This document shows positions 1 through 8,180 of a stretch of 64,000 nt of DNA, one piece after another. The DNA comes from Microbacterium pumilum (GTDB lineage: Bacteria; Actinomycetota; Actinomycetes; Actinomycetales; Microbacteriaceae). Location: assembly GCF_039530225.1 (NCBI RefSeq), contig NZ_BAAAOH010000001.1, positions 1,488,001 to 1,552,000 of the forward strand, read 5' to 3'. Below the pieces are notes generated by a model, which was not told the DNA's origin, ran no database searches, and saw only the letters and a list, made by a program, of their open reading frames with translations. Numbering within the stretch: the stretch's first letter is position 1; each line of letters starts with the position of its first letter. Both the position numbers and the translations under genes were made by a program.

Positions 1-350
1 TTCGCCCAGTCGGTTGCGCCGAACCAGTCGACGACGATCACCTGCTCGTCGCCCACCACCCAGGCGTCGTGGCCCTCGGGCAGGCTCGTGACATCGCCGG
101 GACCGGCGATGAACTCTTCACCGTCGTCCATGCGGATGCCGAGCCGCCCTTGCACGTGGTACTGGAAGTGCGGCGCCAGGCACGACTCCGTGCCGGCGAT
201 CGGTTTGACGTCATTCGACCATCGCCACCCCGGTTCGAGCACCAGGCGGCCGATCGTGGCGTCTCCGACGTTCAGGATCTCTGCGTGCCCGTGCGGGAAC
301 TCGCGAATCTCCGTCGGAGAGCCGAAGCTCTCGTGCTCCACTGTCTGCAT
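1..350 (-). CDS. Cupin-domain protein, partial (3' end beyond the window)
   Basis: The frame opens at an ATG (348-350) with a purine-rich AAGGAGGA just upstream and runs off the left edge without a stop, leaving about 116 codons. The translation has the short beta-strand pattern of a cupin: residues about 58-80 read CLAPHFQYHVQGRLGIRMDD, then a turn PGDVTSLPEGHDAWVVGDE, matching the two cupin motifs with His and Glu candidates for metal binding. It is divergent from the TetR gene at 453 and shares its operator-like promoter region, so it is probably that regulator's target. The substrate is unknown; such small cupins are often stress or ring-compound related, but nothing here shows which. Confidence 0.75.
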   Translation of the reverse strand, partial: MQTVEHESFGSPTEIREFPHGHAEILNVGDATIGRLVLEPGWRWSNDVKPIAGTESCLAPHFQYHVQGRLGIRMDDGEEFIAGPGDVTSLPEGHDAWVVGDEQVIVVDWFGATDWA

Positions 351-374
351 GGCTCCTCCTTGATCCGATGCCTA

Positions 375-420
375 TCTACCTACTAGTAGACAGATCGATT
401 GTCTACCTATCTGTAGGTAG
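375..420. promoter_or_regulatory. Two palindromic operator-like sites between cupin and TetR genes
   Basis: Two similar sites lie 10 nt apart: 375-390 has the perfect 10-bp palindrome CTACTAGTAG inside TCTACCTACTAGTAGA, and 401-420 has GTCTACCTATCTGTAGGTAG, whose CTACCTA/TAGGTAG arms pair. Both begin TCTACCTA. Tandem palindromes in the gap of a TetR-divergent pair are the usual layout of an autoregulated TetR operator. The region is also AT-richer than its surroundings. Confidence 0.7.
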
Positions 421-452
421 ATGCAAGGCCCCGACCCGACTAATGTGGAGGC

Positions 453-1058
453 ATGGTCACCACCGCGACCCCCGACACCGCAACCCCTGACACCGCGACC
501 CGCATCCTCGACGTGGCAGAAGAGCTCGTGCAGACGCGAGGGCTGAACGCGATGAGCTACGCCGACGTGTCAGCGCGCGTCGGCATCACGAATGCATCGC
601 TGCACTATCACTTCCCCGCGAAGGCCGACCTGGCCGTCGGCCTGGTGGATCGCTACTCCGGGCGGTTCTTCGCGGCGCTCGACGAGATCGAGCGCACCAG
701 ACCGGATGTCGCGGACCGGCTTCGCGCCTATGTCGACATCTACGGCGCAGTGCTCGCGCGAGGACGCATGTGCTTGTGCGGCATGCTCGCCTCGGACTTC
801 GAGACGCTCCCGGCTGCCGTGCAGAAGCGCGTGTCGGAGTTCTTCGAGCGGAGCTACACGTGGCTCGAGCACGTCATCGACCGCGGCGTCGCCGAGGGCC
901 GCTTGCCGGCGCCCGCCTCGTCGCGCGCAACCGCCGAGGCCCTCGTCGCGGGCCTCGAAGGGGCGATGCTCGTCTCACGACCCGCAGCGGGCACCGAGCG
1001 TTTCGCGGCGATCGCCGACGCTCTGCTCGCGGCGGTGGGGGTTCCGGCGCGGGTCTGA
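453..1058 (+). CDS. TetR/AcrR-family transcriptional regulator
   Basis: 201 aa, the normal size for a TetR repressor. After a Thr/Asp/Pro-rich lead of about 15 residues (a repeat of ATPDT), the N-terminal helix-turn-helix covers residues about 16-62 with the recognition region SARVGITNASLHYHFPAKADL. The C-terminal ligand domain includes GRMCLCGMLASDFETLP, whose two Cys could make it thiol- or electrophile-sensitive, although that is only inference. It is divergent from a cupin gene and two palindromes lie between them, so it probably represses the cupin gene and itself. Convergent with the HxlR gene, separated by a repeat hairpin. Confidence 0.9.
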   Translation: MVTTATPDTATPDTATRILDVAEELVQTRGLNAMSYADVSARVGITNASLHYHFPAKADLAVGLVDRYSGRFFAALDEIERTRPDVADRLRAYVDIYGAVLARGRMCLCGMLASDFETLPAAVQKRVSEFFERSYTWLEHVIDRGVAEGRLPAPASSRATAEALVAGLEGAMLVSRPAAGTERFAAIADALLAAVGVPARV

Positions 1059-1083
1059 GCGCGAGTCGCGCGAGGCGGTCTCC

Positions 1084-1129
1084 GAGCCTGTCGAGGGGGT
1101 CGCCGGACGCTTCGACAGGCTCAGCGACC
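1084..1129. repeat. Inverted pair of CTTCGACAGGCTCAG repeats
   Basis: GAGCCTGTCGA (1084-1094) and TCGACAGGCTC (1112-1122) are perfect 11-bp inverted arms between the convergent TetR and HxlR genes, able to form a hairpin that may end transcription from both sides. The right copy continues to CAGCGACC. The TGA stop of the HxlR gene (1121-1123) lies inside the repeat. The same repeat recurs at several other places in the window. Confidence 0.8.
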
Positions 1130-1615
1130 GGCTGTGGGCTCAGCGACCGCGAGCGACCAGGTGCCGCCGGAGCCCGGCACGATGGCGACCTCATCCGGGG
1201 CGACGACGCGGTCGTCGTCACCGCGGAACGCCAGATGCAGGGCAGTTCCGTCACTCGGGTCGACGACCATCGACCCCGGACCGGTGGGCGCCGGGTCGAA
1301 GCGATCATTCCATTCGAGCATGGCGGCGATGACGACGCGGAGACCCTGCCCCGCTTCGGTCAGGTGGTAGCTCGCGCGCTCGCGGCTTCCCGCCTCGCGG
1401 TAAGAGCGCTTCTCGAGGATGCCCGACTCGACCAGCGATGCGAGTCGCGCAGCGAGGATGTCGGTCGGGGCGCCCAGCGACTCGCGGAACTCCGAGAATC
1501 GGGTGCGGCCGCGCAGGGCGTCTCGCACGATCAGCAGCGCCCACTTCTCGCCGACGATGTCCAGGGTGCGGACCACCTGGCATCGCGGTTCGGGTTCTCG
1601 ATGGCGCGTGATCAC
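1121..1615 (-). CDS. HxlR-family winged-helix transcriptional regulator
   Basis: 164 aa. The N-terminal HxlR domain spans residues about 10-100: DIVGEKWALLIVRDALRG is the family signature, followed by RFSEFRESLGAPTDILAARL (recognition helix) and a wing with YHLTEAGQGL. Cys at residue 12 in PRCQVVRTL is where HxlR proteins often carry a redox-sensitive Cys. The C-terminal 60 residues form an extra small domain of unknown role. It is divergent from the MFS transporter gene with 64 nt between the starts, suggesting that it controls that efflux gene. Its final codons and stop fall in a dispersed repeat, so the extreme C-terminus may have been altered by repeat insertion. Confidence 0.88.
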   Translation of the reverse strand: MITRHREPEPRCQVVRTLDIVGEKWALLIVRDALRGRTRFSEFRESLGAPTDILAARLASLVESGILEKRSYREAGSRERASYHLTEAGQGLRVVIAAMLEWNDRFDPAPTGPGSMVVDPSDGTALHLAFRGDDDRVVAPDEVAIVPGSGGTWSLAVAEPTAGR

Positions 1616-1679
1616 TCACCCAGGCTACGTCGATTCCGGCTGAATTGGAAATACCAAGTCAGATGGGTATGCTGACGGC

Positions 1680-2924
1680 ATGACGCGCCTCAGCGAACCC
1701 GCTCCTGTTCGAACCCCGACTACGCGTCGCCCTCCGATGGGCTCGCGCGGCACGTTCTGGTCGGCCGCTGCGGTGCTGGCGCTGTGTCTGTGGTCCAGCG
1801 GTGCGCCGAGCGTGCTGTATCCGCTCTACTCCCGGCAGTGGGGCCTCACTCCCGCGATCACGACGGCCGTCTTCGCGACGTATCCTCTCGCGCTGATCGT
1901 CACGCTCGTGCTGTTCGGCGGGATCTCGGATGTCGTCGGCCGCCGCCGCGCGATGATGATCGGCGTCGCGCTCATCGCGGCATCCGCGCTCGTGTTCGCC
2001 ACGGCATCGGGAGTCGGCTACCTCTTCGTGGGACGCGTGCTCCAGGGCGTCGGCACGGGACTCGCGCTGAGCGCCGCGAGCGCCGCGCTGGTCGAGCACA
2101 ACGTCTCGGCGAACCCCCGATTCGCCAGCTCGCTCGCCACGGTTTCGACGTCGACCGGACTGACCCTCGCGCTCGTCGTCTCGGGCATCCTCGCCCAGCT
2201 CGCGCCGCTGCCGTTGGTGTGGAGCTATGTCGTGCTGTTCGGGCTCGGTGCCGCCGCGCTGGTGGCGCTGTGGGCGACGCCCGACGACCGCCCACTCAGT
2301 GCCGTGTCGTGGCGGCCGCAGCCGCTGCGGGTGCCCACCGGCATCCGGCGCGTCTTCGTCCTCGCCACCATCTCGGTGTCGATCGCCTACTGCGTCGGTG
2401 CGATCTTCCTCTCGCTCGGCGCGCTGATGGTGCGCCAGTTCGCCCACACCACCGACATGATCGTGATCGGCGTGTTGCTGGGTCTGTCGTCCACGGCGAT
2501 CGGCGTGACGGCACTGCTGCTCTCGCGGGTCCCGGCGCACGTCGCGGTCTGGGTCGGAGCGACCCTCTCGCTGGTCGGCCTCGGGATCATGGCCGCGGTC
2601 GCCGCAACGGGCTCGATCCCCCTGTTCCTGGTGTGGTGCCTGGTCGGCGGAGTCGCCTACGCGTTCGCCTTCACCGGCGGCCTTGGGCTGATCAACCGCG
2701 CCGCCCCGGCACACCATCGCGGCGCGACGCTCTCGCTGCTCTACCTCTTCGCCTACCTGCTGCAGGCGCTCACCGCGATCGGGGCGGGCGCCTTGGCGAC
2801 CGCGTGGGGACTCGGCCCGGCCGTCGACATCATGGCGCCGGTGCTCGGCATCCTGTGTGTGGCGGCGTTGGCCCTCGCGGCCGTCGATGCGGTCGTCGTG
2901 CGCCGCGTCGCCCGCGTCGCCTGA
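1680..2924 (+). CDS. MFS transporter
   Basis: 414 aa with about 12 hydrophobic segments, the first at residues about 22-42 and the last at about 385-405. The loop between segments 2 and 3 has GGISDVVGRRRAMMIG, the MFS motif A (GxxxDxxGRRR). A second conserved stretch, GRVLQGVGTGLALSAA, resembles motif B of drug/H+ antiporters. The likely role is proton-driven export of a small molecule or drug. The start is an ATG 64 nt from the divergent HxlR gene, which is the probable regulator. The substrate is unknown. Confidence 0.88.
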   Translation: MTRLSEPAPVRTPTTRRPPMGSRGTFWSAAAVLALCLWSSGAPSVLYPLYSRQWGLTPAITTAVFATYPLALIVTLVLFGGISDVVGRRRAMMIGVALIAASALVFATASGVGYLFVGRVLQGVGTGLALSAASAALVEHNVSANPRFASSLATVSTSTGLTLALVVSGILAQLAPLPLVWSYVVLFGLGAAALVALWATPDDRPLSAVSWRPQPLRVPTGIRRVFVLATISVSIAYCVGAIFLSLGALMVRQFAHTTDMIVIGVLLGLSSTAIGVTALLLSRVPAHVAVWVGATLSLVGLGIMAAVAATGSIPLFLVWCLVGGVAYAFAFTGGLGLINRAAPAHHRGATLSLLYLFAYLLQALTAIGAGALATAWGLGPAVDIMAPVLGILCVAALALAAVDAVVVRRVARVA

Positions 2925-2939
2925 TCTCGGGGATCCCGC

Positions 2940-3518
2940 TCAGGCGAACCGGGGCGCCAGGATGAAGCGGATCAGCTGCCGCATCGGGCCCTCGTACTCG
3001 TTCGCCCTCGTGAGCACTTGGATGACCAGGGCGCCGATGATGGCCTGGGCCAGCTCCGTGACGGGGGCATCCGGAGGGAGCTGACCGTCCGCGATCCCGA
3101 TCCGCATGCGTTCAGAGAGCCGGTCTTCGACCCCCATGCCCAGCGTCAGGTGGTCGCCGACATCCGCGTCCTCTGCGGCCGCGGCGACGAGCGAGCGAAG
3201 CAGTGACTCGCCGTTGTGCGAGACCAGGATGCCGATCACACCGGACACCCATTCCTCGATGTCGGCGATGACATCTCCGGAGTTCTTCGCCACCAGATCG
3301 ACGGGAAAGAGCCGTCCGTCCGTCAGGCACTCCGCGATCAGGGCTCCCCGCGACTTCCACCACCGGTAAATGGTCTGCTTGCCGACGCCGGCTTCCTTGG
3401 CGATCCCCTCGATCGTGAGTTGCTCGTAACCCTGCGCTTGGAACATCTTCGCGGTGGCCGCGAGTATCGCTTCGCGGGCTGCGGCGCTTCGAACCGGGCC
3501 GGCACGGTGCTCGTTCAC
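2940..3518 (-). CDS. TetR/AcrR-family transcriptional regulator
   Basis: 192 aa. Helix-turn-helix at residues about 14-60: AILAATAKMFQAQGYEQLTI, then EGIAKEAGVGKQTIYRWWKS, the standard recognition helix and following Tyr-Trp. The C-terminal domain (residues 80-190) is of the ordinary ligand-binding helical type. It starts 70 nt from the divergent MMPL exporter gene and its end is 15 nt from the convergent MFS gene. The arrangement suggests that it represses the MMPL gene and senses its cargo. The gap contains the AAGGAGAT-like ribosome binding site of the exporter gene. Confidence 0.9.
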   Translation of the reverse strand: MNEHRAGPVRSAAAREAILAATAKMFQAQGYEQLTIEGIAKEAGVGKQTIYRWWKSRGALIAECLTDGRLFPVDLVAKNSGDVIADIEEWVSGVIGILVSHNGESLLRSLVAAAAEDADVGDHLTLGMGVEDRLSERMRIGIADGQLPPDAPVTELAQAIIGALVIQVLTRANEYEGPMRQLIRFILAPRFA

Positions 3519-3588
3519 CCCTTCAGGCTAACTCTCAGGGAGTAGACGAGACGGTGCGTATGCTCAAACTGACTTCAAGGAGATCTCC

Positions 3589-6111
3589 ATGGCCGCGCTG
3601 CTCTACCGCCTGGGTTCCGTCGCCGCGCGCCGGGTATGGCAGGTCATCGTCGCCTGGGTGCTCATCCTGGGCTTTTCGATCGGCGCGTTCCTGGCCTTCG
3701 GCGGATCCCTGGCCGACAACTTCGACATCCCCGGCACGGCATCGGGCGCGGTCGTCGACGAGCTCACCGACAAGCTGCCCGACAGCGCCGGGATGACGGC
3801 ATCCGTCGTCTATCAGACGACGGACGGCTCGGCATTCACGGACGAGCAGAAGCAGGCGATCTCGGATGTCGCGGCCAGCGCCGAGGACCTCGACGACGTC
3901 GCGACCGTGCTCGACCCGTTCGATGCCCAGCAGCAGCAGGACGAGAACGCCCAGCAGCTCGCCGACGGGCAGAAGCAGATCGACGACGGGGGAGCTCAGC
4001 TCGACGACGGCCAGGCGCAGCTCGATGCCGGCAAGGCGCAGCTCGACGCGGCGCAGGAGCAGCTGACGGCTGCGCGTGCGCAGGCCGAGGCCGCCGGTGC
4101 CGGTGCCGAGCAGCTTGCGGCGCTCGACCAGCAGCAGGCGCAGCTCGACGCGCAGACGGCGGCGCTGCAGGAGCAGCAGGACACGCTGGATGCCTCGCGG
4201 GCCGAACTGGACGACAAGGCCGTTCAGGTCGAGCAGGGCACGGTCCTCCTGGGTCTCGCCGACGGCATCGGCGTGGTCTCGGAGGACGGGTCGACCGCGA
4301 TCGTCAACGTCACGTTCGACGAGACCCGGCTGGAACTGCCGGAAGGTGCGAAGCAGTCGGTGATCGACCACTTCGAGGCGGAGCCGATCAACGGCGTGCA
4401 GGTCTACTTCGGAACCGAGCTGGCACAGGGCGTCCCGGAGCTCTTCGGTGTCGGCGAGGCGATCGGCCTCGTCTTCGCCGCGATCGTGCTGATCGTGACG
4501 CTCGGGTCGCTCATCGCGGCGTCACTCCCGATCGTCACGGCGCTCGTCGGCGTCGCGGTCGGTGTGACCTCGTCGCTCGCGTTCTCGGGGGTAGTGAATA
4601 TGGCGTCGGTGACGCCCGTGCTCGGCGTCATGCTGGGCCTCGCGGTGGGCATCGACTACTCGCTCTTCATCGTTTATCGCCATCGCAAGCAGTTGATCCG
4701 CGGCGTGCCGGTGCAGGAGTCCATCGGGCTGGCTACGGGCACGGCCGGAACCGCGGTGGTGTTCGCCGGATCCACTGTGATTGTGGCGCTCATGGCGCTC
4801 AATGTCACCGGAATCCCGTTCCTCGGACTGATGGGCACCGTCGGCGCGGTGTGCGTCGCGGTCGCCGTGCTCGTCGCGATCACGCTGGCACCCGCCATCC
4901 TGGGGCTCGTCGGCACCCGCCTGCTCCGCCGTAAGGCTCGCGCCCGGATCGGCAGCGAGCGCGCTGCACACCGGGCCACGAAGGCGATCACGCCGATGTC
5001 GACGCTCCGCGCGATCCTCACCGTGCTCGGCGCTGTTGCGCTGCTGCTGGTCATCGCCATTCCGTCGATGTCGATGCGGCTCGGTCTGCCTGACGGCTCG
5101 AGCGAGCCGGCCGGCTCGACCAGCTACCAGGCCTTCCAGATCATAGAGGAGGAGTTCGGCGCGGGCGCCAACGGTCCGCTGCTGGTCACGGCGACGGCCG
5201 CCGATCCGATCAGCGACGACGACATCCTGGCGACGCAGGTCGAGGTCGCGCAGCAGCTCGCGGATCTCGACGACGTGGCCGCCGTCGCGCCGATCGCGAC
5301 ATCCGACGACAACACGCTTCTCGCGTTCCAGGTCGTTCCCGAAGAGGGCCCGAACAGCGAGTCGACCGAGCGGCTCGTGCAGGACATCCGGGCGCTTCCG
5401 CCAGTCGACGACCTCACGATCGGCGTCGCGGGCCAGGCCGCGAGCAACATCGACATCTCGCAGGCGCTGAGCGACGCGCTCCCGATCTACCTCGTCGTCG
5501 TGGTCGGGCTGTCGTTCCTCATCATGATCCTGGTGTTCCGGTCGCTGCTGGTCCCGCTCATCGCGACCGGCGGCTTCGTGCTGTCGCTGTTTGCGACCTA
5601 CGGCCTGATCGTCAGCGTCTTCCAATACGGCTGGGGAGCGTCGCTGATCGGCGTGCACAGCACCGGGCCGATCCTGAGCTTCCTGCCGGTGATCCTGGTC
5701 GGCATCCTGTTCGGGCTCGCCATGGACTATCAGCTCTTCCTCGCCTCGGGTATGCGCGAGGCGTTCGTGCACGGATCGCCCGCGAAGCTGGCGGTGGCGC
5801 AGGGCTTCCGCGCAGGTCGCTCGGTCGTCACGGCTGCGGCGCTCATCATGGTGTCGGTCTTCGGCGGATTCATCTTCTCGGACTCGACGATGATCCGCTC
5901 GATCGGCTTCGGCCTCGCGTTCGGCGTGCTGCTCGACGCGTTCGTGGTGCGGATGCTGCTCATGCCGGCGCTGATGCACCTGCTCGGCCGGTCGGCCTGG
6001 TGGCTGCCGCGGTGGCTCGACCACATCATGCCGAACGTCGACCTCGAGGGCGCCTCGCTCGAGCGTGACCACCCCGGCATGCAGGTCGGTGGCGTCCCGC
6101 ACACCGTATAG
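3589..6111 (+). CDS. MMPL/RND-family transporter (YdfJ-type)
   Basis: 840 aa with two repeats of the RND fold: a first membrane helix at residues 15-40, a large outside loop to about 275, five helices at 285-450, a second loop after about 485, and a last bundle at 640-810. The conserved GIDYSLFIVYRHR (residue about 355) and GLAMDYQLFLASGMREA (about 707) are the proton-relay Asp-Tyr motifs of MMPL proteins. Unusual is the Gln/Ala/Asp-rich stretch at residues about 105-215, which looks like a long helical hairpin or coiled coil in the first outside loop and could reach through the envelope. It probably exports a lipid or hydrophobic compound, under the divergent TetR regulator. GGAGAT sits upstream of the ATG. 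Confidence 0.9.
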   Translation: MAALLYRLGSVAARRVWQVIVAWVLILGFSIGAFLAFGGSLADNFDIPGTASGAVVDELTDKLPDSAGMTASVVYQTTDGSAFTDEQKQAISDVAASAEDLDDVATVLDPFDAQQQQDENAQQLADGQKQIDDGGAQLDDGQAQLDAGKAQLDAAQEQLTAARAQAEAAGAGAEQLAALDQQQAQLDAQTAALQEQQDTLDASRAELDDKAVQVEQGTVLLGLADGIGVVSEDGSTAIVNVTFDETRLELPEGAKQSVIDHFEAEPINGVQVYFGTELAQGVPELFGVGEAIGLVFAAIVLIVTLGSLIAASLPIVTALVGVAVGVTSSLAFSGVVNMASVTPVLGVMLGLAVGIDYSLFIVYRHRKQLIRGVPVQESIGLATGTAGTAVVFAGSTVIVALMALNVTGIPFLGLMGTVGAVCVAVAVLVAITLAPAILGLVGTRLLRRKARARIGSERAAHRATKAITPMSTLRAILTVLGAVALLLVIAIPSMSMRLGLPDGSSEPAGSTSYQAFQIIEEEFGAGANGPLLVTATAADPISDDDILATQVEVAQQLADLDDVAAVAPIATSDDNTLLAFQVVPEEGPNSESTERLVQDIRALPPVDDLTIGVAGQAASNIDISQALSDALPIYLVVVVGLSFLIMILVFRSLLVPLIATGGFVLSLFATYGLIVSVFQYGWGASLIGVHSTGPILSFLPVILVGILFGLAMDYQLFLASGMREAFVHGSPAKLAVAQGFRAGRSVVTAAALIMVSVFGGFIFSDSTMIRSIGFGLAFGVLLDAFVVRMLLMPALMHLLGRSAWWLPRWLDHIMPNVDLEGASLERDHPGMQVGGVPHTV

Positions 6112-6212
6112 CGGGAGGTTCGGCGTCTCGGCGTCTGCGAGCGAGAGGTGACGAAACCTGGAGCGGATGCCGGAATCGAGCGCGCGAGCGCGGGCGCGCT
6201 GGCACACTCCGA

Positions 6213-6244
6213 CCAGACAGTGCGAGTAGAGGTCGGATGTCTGG
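6213..6244. promoter_or_regulatory. Inverted CCAGACA/TGTCTGG repeat upstream of the GntR gene
   Basis: CCAGACA (6213-6219) and TGTCTGG (6238-6244) form perfect 7-bp inverted arms 18 nt apart, just before the GntR regulator start. GATGTCTGG here resembles GATGTCTTG (10481-10489) in the divergent promoter of the same pathway cluster. A shared site for the GntR regulator is plausible but not proven. Confidence 0.45.
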
Positions 6245-6257
6245 GTAGCATGTGGGC

Positions 6258-6929
6258 ATGGCCGTGACGGATGAAGCGATCCAGAAGATCCGCGAGATGA
6301 TCACCTCGGGCGATCTCGGGCCGGGCGATCGGCTTCCGCCCGAGAAGGAGCTCAGCGAACGGCTGGGCCTCTCGCGCAACTCGCTCCGCGAGGCGGTGAA
6401 GGCGCTCGAGGTCATCCGCGTGCTCGACGTGCGGCGCGGTGACGGCACCTACGTCACGAGCCTCGAGCCGCGGCTGCTGCTCGAGGCGATGTCGTTCGTC
6501 GTCGACCTGCACACCGACCGCTCCGTGCTCGAGATCTTCGGAGTGCGCCGCATCCTCGAGCCTGCCGCGGCGGCACTCGCCGCGCGCCAGCTCAGTCCTG
6601 AGACGTCGGCCCGGCTCGAGCACCTGATGGACGAGACCGACGCGGTGGCAGGCGTCGAAGACCTCGTTGAGCACGACCTCGAGTTCCACCAGGCGATCGT
6701 CGAGGCATCCGGCAACGAGTACTTGAGCCGACTCGTCGAGTCGATGTCGAGTGCGACCGTGCGCGCGCGGATCTGGCGCGGTATCACGCAGCAGGGTGCC
6801 ACCGACCGCACGATCGCCGAGCATCGTGGCATCCTGGACGCGCTGCAGCGCGGCGATTCCCGCCTCGCCGAAGCCCTCATGCTCACCCACATCGCCGGCA
6901 TCGAGGCCTGGCTTCGAGATGCCTCATGA
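6258..6929 (+). CDS. FadR-type GntR transcriptional regulator of the L-fucose cluster
   Basis: 223 aa from the ATG at 6258; an in-frame GTG at 6252 is a possible alternative. The N-terminal winged helix (residues about 5-70) has PGDRLPPEKELSERLGLSRN followed by SLREAVKALEVIRVLDVRRG, the GntR signature. Residues 85-215 form an all-helical FCD ligand domain: HDLEFHQAIVEASGN and AEHRGILDAL carry the Asp and His residues that bind metal in FCD proteins. It is the first gene of a sugar-acid pathway cluster, 19 nt before the mutarotase gene, so the likely effector is L-fucose, L-fuconate or a keto-deoxy derivative. Repeated GATGTCT elements in two cluster promoters are candidate sites. Confidence 0.88.
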   Translation: MAVTDEAIQKIREMITSGDLGPGDRLPPEKELSERLGLSRNSLREAVKALEVIRVLDVRRGDGTYVTSLEPRLLLEAMSFVVDLHTDRSVLEIFGVRRILEPAAAALAARQLSPETSARLEHLMDETDAVAGVEDLVEHDLEFHQAIVEASGNEYLSRLVESMSSATVRARIWRGITQQGATDRTIAEHRGILDALQRGDSRLAEALMLTHIAGIEAWLRDAS

Positions 6930-6948
6930 CGAGAGGGGATGACGCGCC

Positions 6949-7290
6949 ATGCGCATCGCACTTCACTCCGTGATCCGCGAGGGTGCGATCGACGAATATC
7001 GGTCTCACCATGCCCGCGTGCCGGACGAGCTGGTCGAGCTGTTCGAACGCGCGGGCATTCGCGACTGGACCATCTGGCGGTCGGGCGACCGCCTGTTCCA
7101 CCTCGTCGACTGCGACGACTTCGACCATGCGATGACGATCGTCGGCGCCGACCCGGCGAACGAGCGCTGGCAGGCGGACATCGGGCGTTTCGTCGAGGAG
7201 TTCCGCGGTCCGGACGGTGACACGTCCTTCACGCCGATCGAGGCAGTGTGGAGTCTCGCCACCCAGCGGGCGACGGGCGCGAACGCGTGA
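6949..7290 (+). CDS. L-rhamnose/L-fucose mutarotase-type protein
   Basis: 113 aa, matching the size of the RhaM/RhaU dimeric alpha-beta barrel mutarotases. Visible family features are an opening strand MRIALHSVIREG, a central WTIWRSGDRLFHLVDCDDF and a terminal ERWQADIGRFVEEF. These enzymes interconvert the alpha and beta forms of 6-deoxy sugars so that the dehydrogenase receives the right anomer. It follows the GntR gene by 19 nt and its TGA overlaps the GTG of the lactonase gene, so the three are one operon. The enzymes around it point to L-fucose; the family alone cannot separate fucose from rhamnose. Confidence 0.82.
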   Translation: MRIALHSVIREGAIDEYRSHHARVPDELVELFERAGIRDWTIWRSGDRLFHLVDCDDFDHAMTIVGADPANERWQADIGRFVEEFRGPDGDTSFTPIEAVWSLATQRATGANA

Positions 7291-8141
7291 CCGCGGTCGA
7301 CACCCACGTCCATATCTGGGATCCGCGTCTGCTCGACTACCCCTGGCTCCGGGGCGCGGACGCGCTCGACGCACCATTCCTCCCCGCCGACTTTCCGTCC
7401 GTCCGTACGGAGCGGGTGGTCTTCGTCCAGGCTGATTGCGCGCCGGCCCAGGCTCTCGACGAGGCCAGCTGGGTCGCCGGTCTGGCGCCGGAGTGGCCGC
7501 AGCTCGCGGGCATCGTCGCCGGTGCCGACCTGCGTTCGCCCGAGCTCGAACAGCACCTGGACTCCCTTTCCGAGATCGGGCTCGTCGTCGGGGTGCGCCA
7601 TCTGCTGCAGGGCGAGCCGGTCGAGCGACTCTCGGAGCCCGCACTGCGGCGGGGCCTCGGGGCGCTCGCAGCCCGGGGCTTCACGTTCGACGCGTGCATC
7701 CAGCATCCACAGCTCGGTGCGCTGATCGAGCTGCTCGATCGGATTCCGCAGCTGCAGGTCGTGCTCGATCACCTCGGCAAACCGCCCGTCGAGGAGGGCA
7801 TGGCGGGCGATGCGGGCAGGCGATGGTCGGACGGGATCCGTCGACTCGCCGAGCGCGAGGGGACGTTCGTGAAACTCTCCGGTCTGCCCGCGGAGACGGC
7901 CGACCGCGCCGCGTACGAAGCCCATGCCGCAGACTTCCTCGCTGTCGCACTCGACGCCTTCGGCCCGGAGCGAGCCATGCTCGGCAGCGACTGGCCGGTG
8001 AGCGCCCGCGTCGGCGTCGGCGAGTCGCCCCTGGCCTGGACCGAGCGGGTCCGCGTGGCGACATCGGTCGATGCGCGCGAGTGGGACCTCATCGCAGGTG
8101 AAACGGGCTCGCGCTTCTATCGCCTGAGTGAGACGCCCTGA
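7287..8141 (+). CDS. Amidohydrolase-family L-fuconolactonase
   Basis: 284 aa. The GTG start (7287) overlaps the previous TGA in a GTGA junction. The first strand carries DTHVHIWDP, the HxH metal motif of the amidohydrolase-2 family (COG3618). Later landmarks are GVRHLLQG, DHLGKPPV (His after the fifth strand) and MLGSDWPV near residue 233, the terminal catalytic Asp. Characterised relatives hydrolyse L-fucono-1,5-lactone to L-fuconate. Placed between the mutarotase and the fuconate enzymes, that role fits well. Convergent with the aldo/keto reductase gene. Confidence 0.85.
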   Translation: MTAVDTHVHIWDPRLLDYPWLRGADALDAPFLPADFPSVRTERVVFVQADCAPAQALDEASWVAGLAPEWPQLAGIVAGADLRSPELEQHLDSLSEIGLVVGVRHLLQGEPVERLSEPALRRGLGALAARGFTFDACIQHPQLGALIELLDRIPQLQVVLDHLGKPPVEEGMAGDAGRRWSDGIRRLAEREGTFVKLSGLPAETADRAAYEAHAADFLAVALDAFGPERAMLGSDWPVSARVGVGESPLAWTERVRVATSVDAREWDLIAGETGSRFYRLSETP

Positions 8142-8149
8142 GCCCGGGT

Positions 8150-8173
8150 CGAGGCAAGACCGCGCGGTCCTCG
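8150..8173. terminator. Possible bidirectional hairpin between convergent genes
   Basis: CGAGG (8150-8154) and CCTCG flank a core containing the 12-bp palindrome GACCGCGCGGTC (8158-8169), in the 39-nt gap between convergent lactonase and reductase genes. No T-run follows, which is common in high-GC actinobacteria, so terminator function is only inferred. Confidence 0.35.
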
Positions 8174-8180
8174 CCCCTCC

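Noticed and set aside
4522..6207. Long open frame on the minus strand opposite the MMPL gene
   Set aside because: It is rich in Arg, His, Asp and Glu, has no family pattern, and mirrors a clear transporter gene. GC-rich codon positions create such frames.
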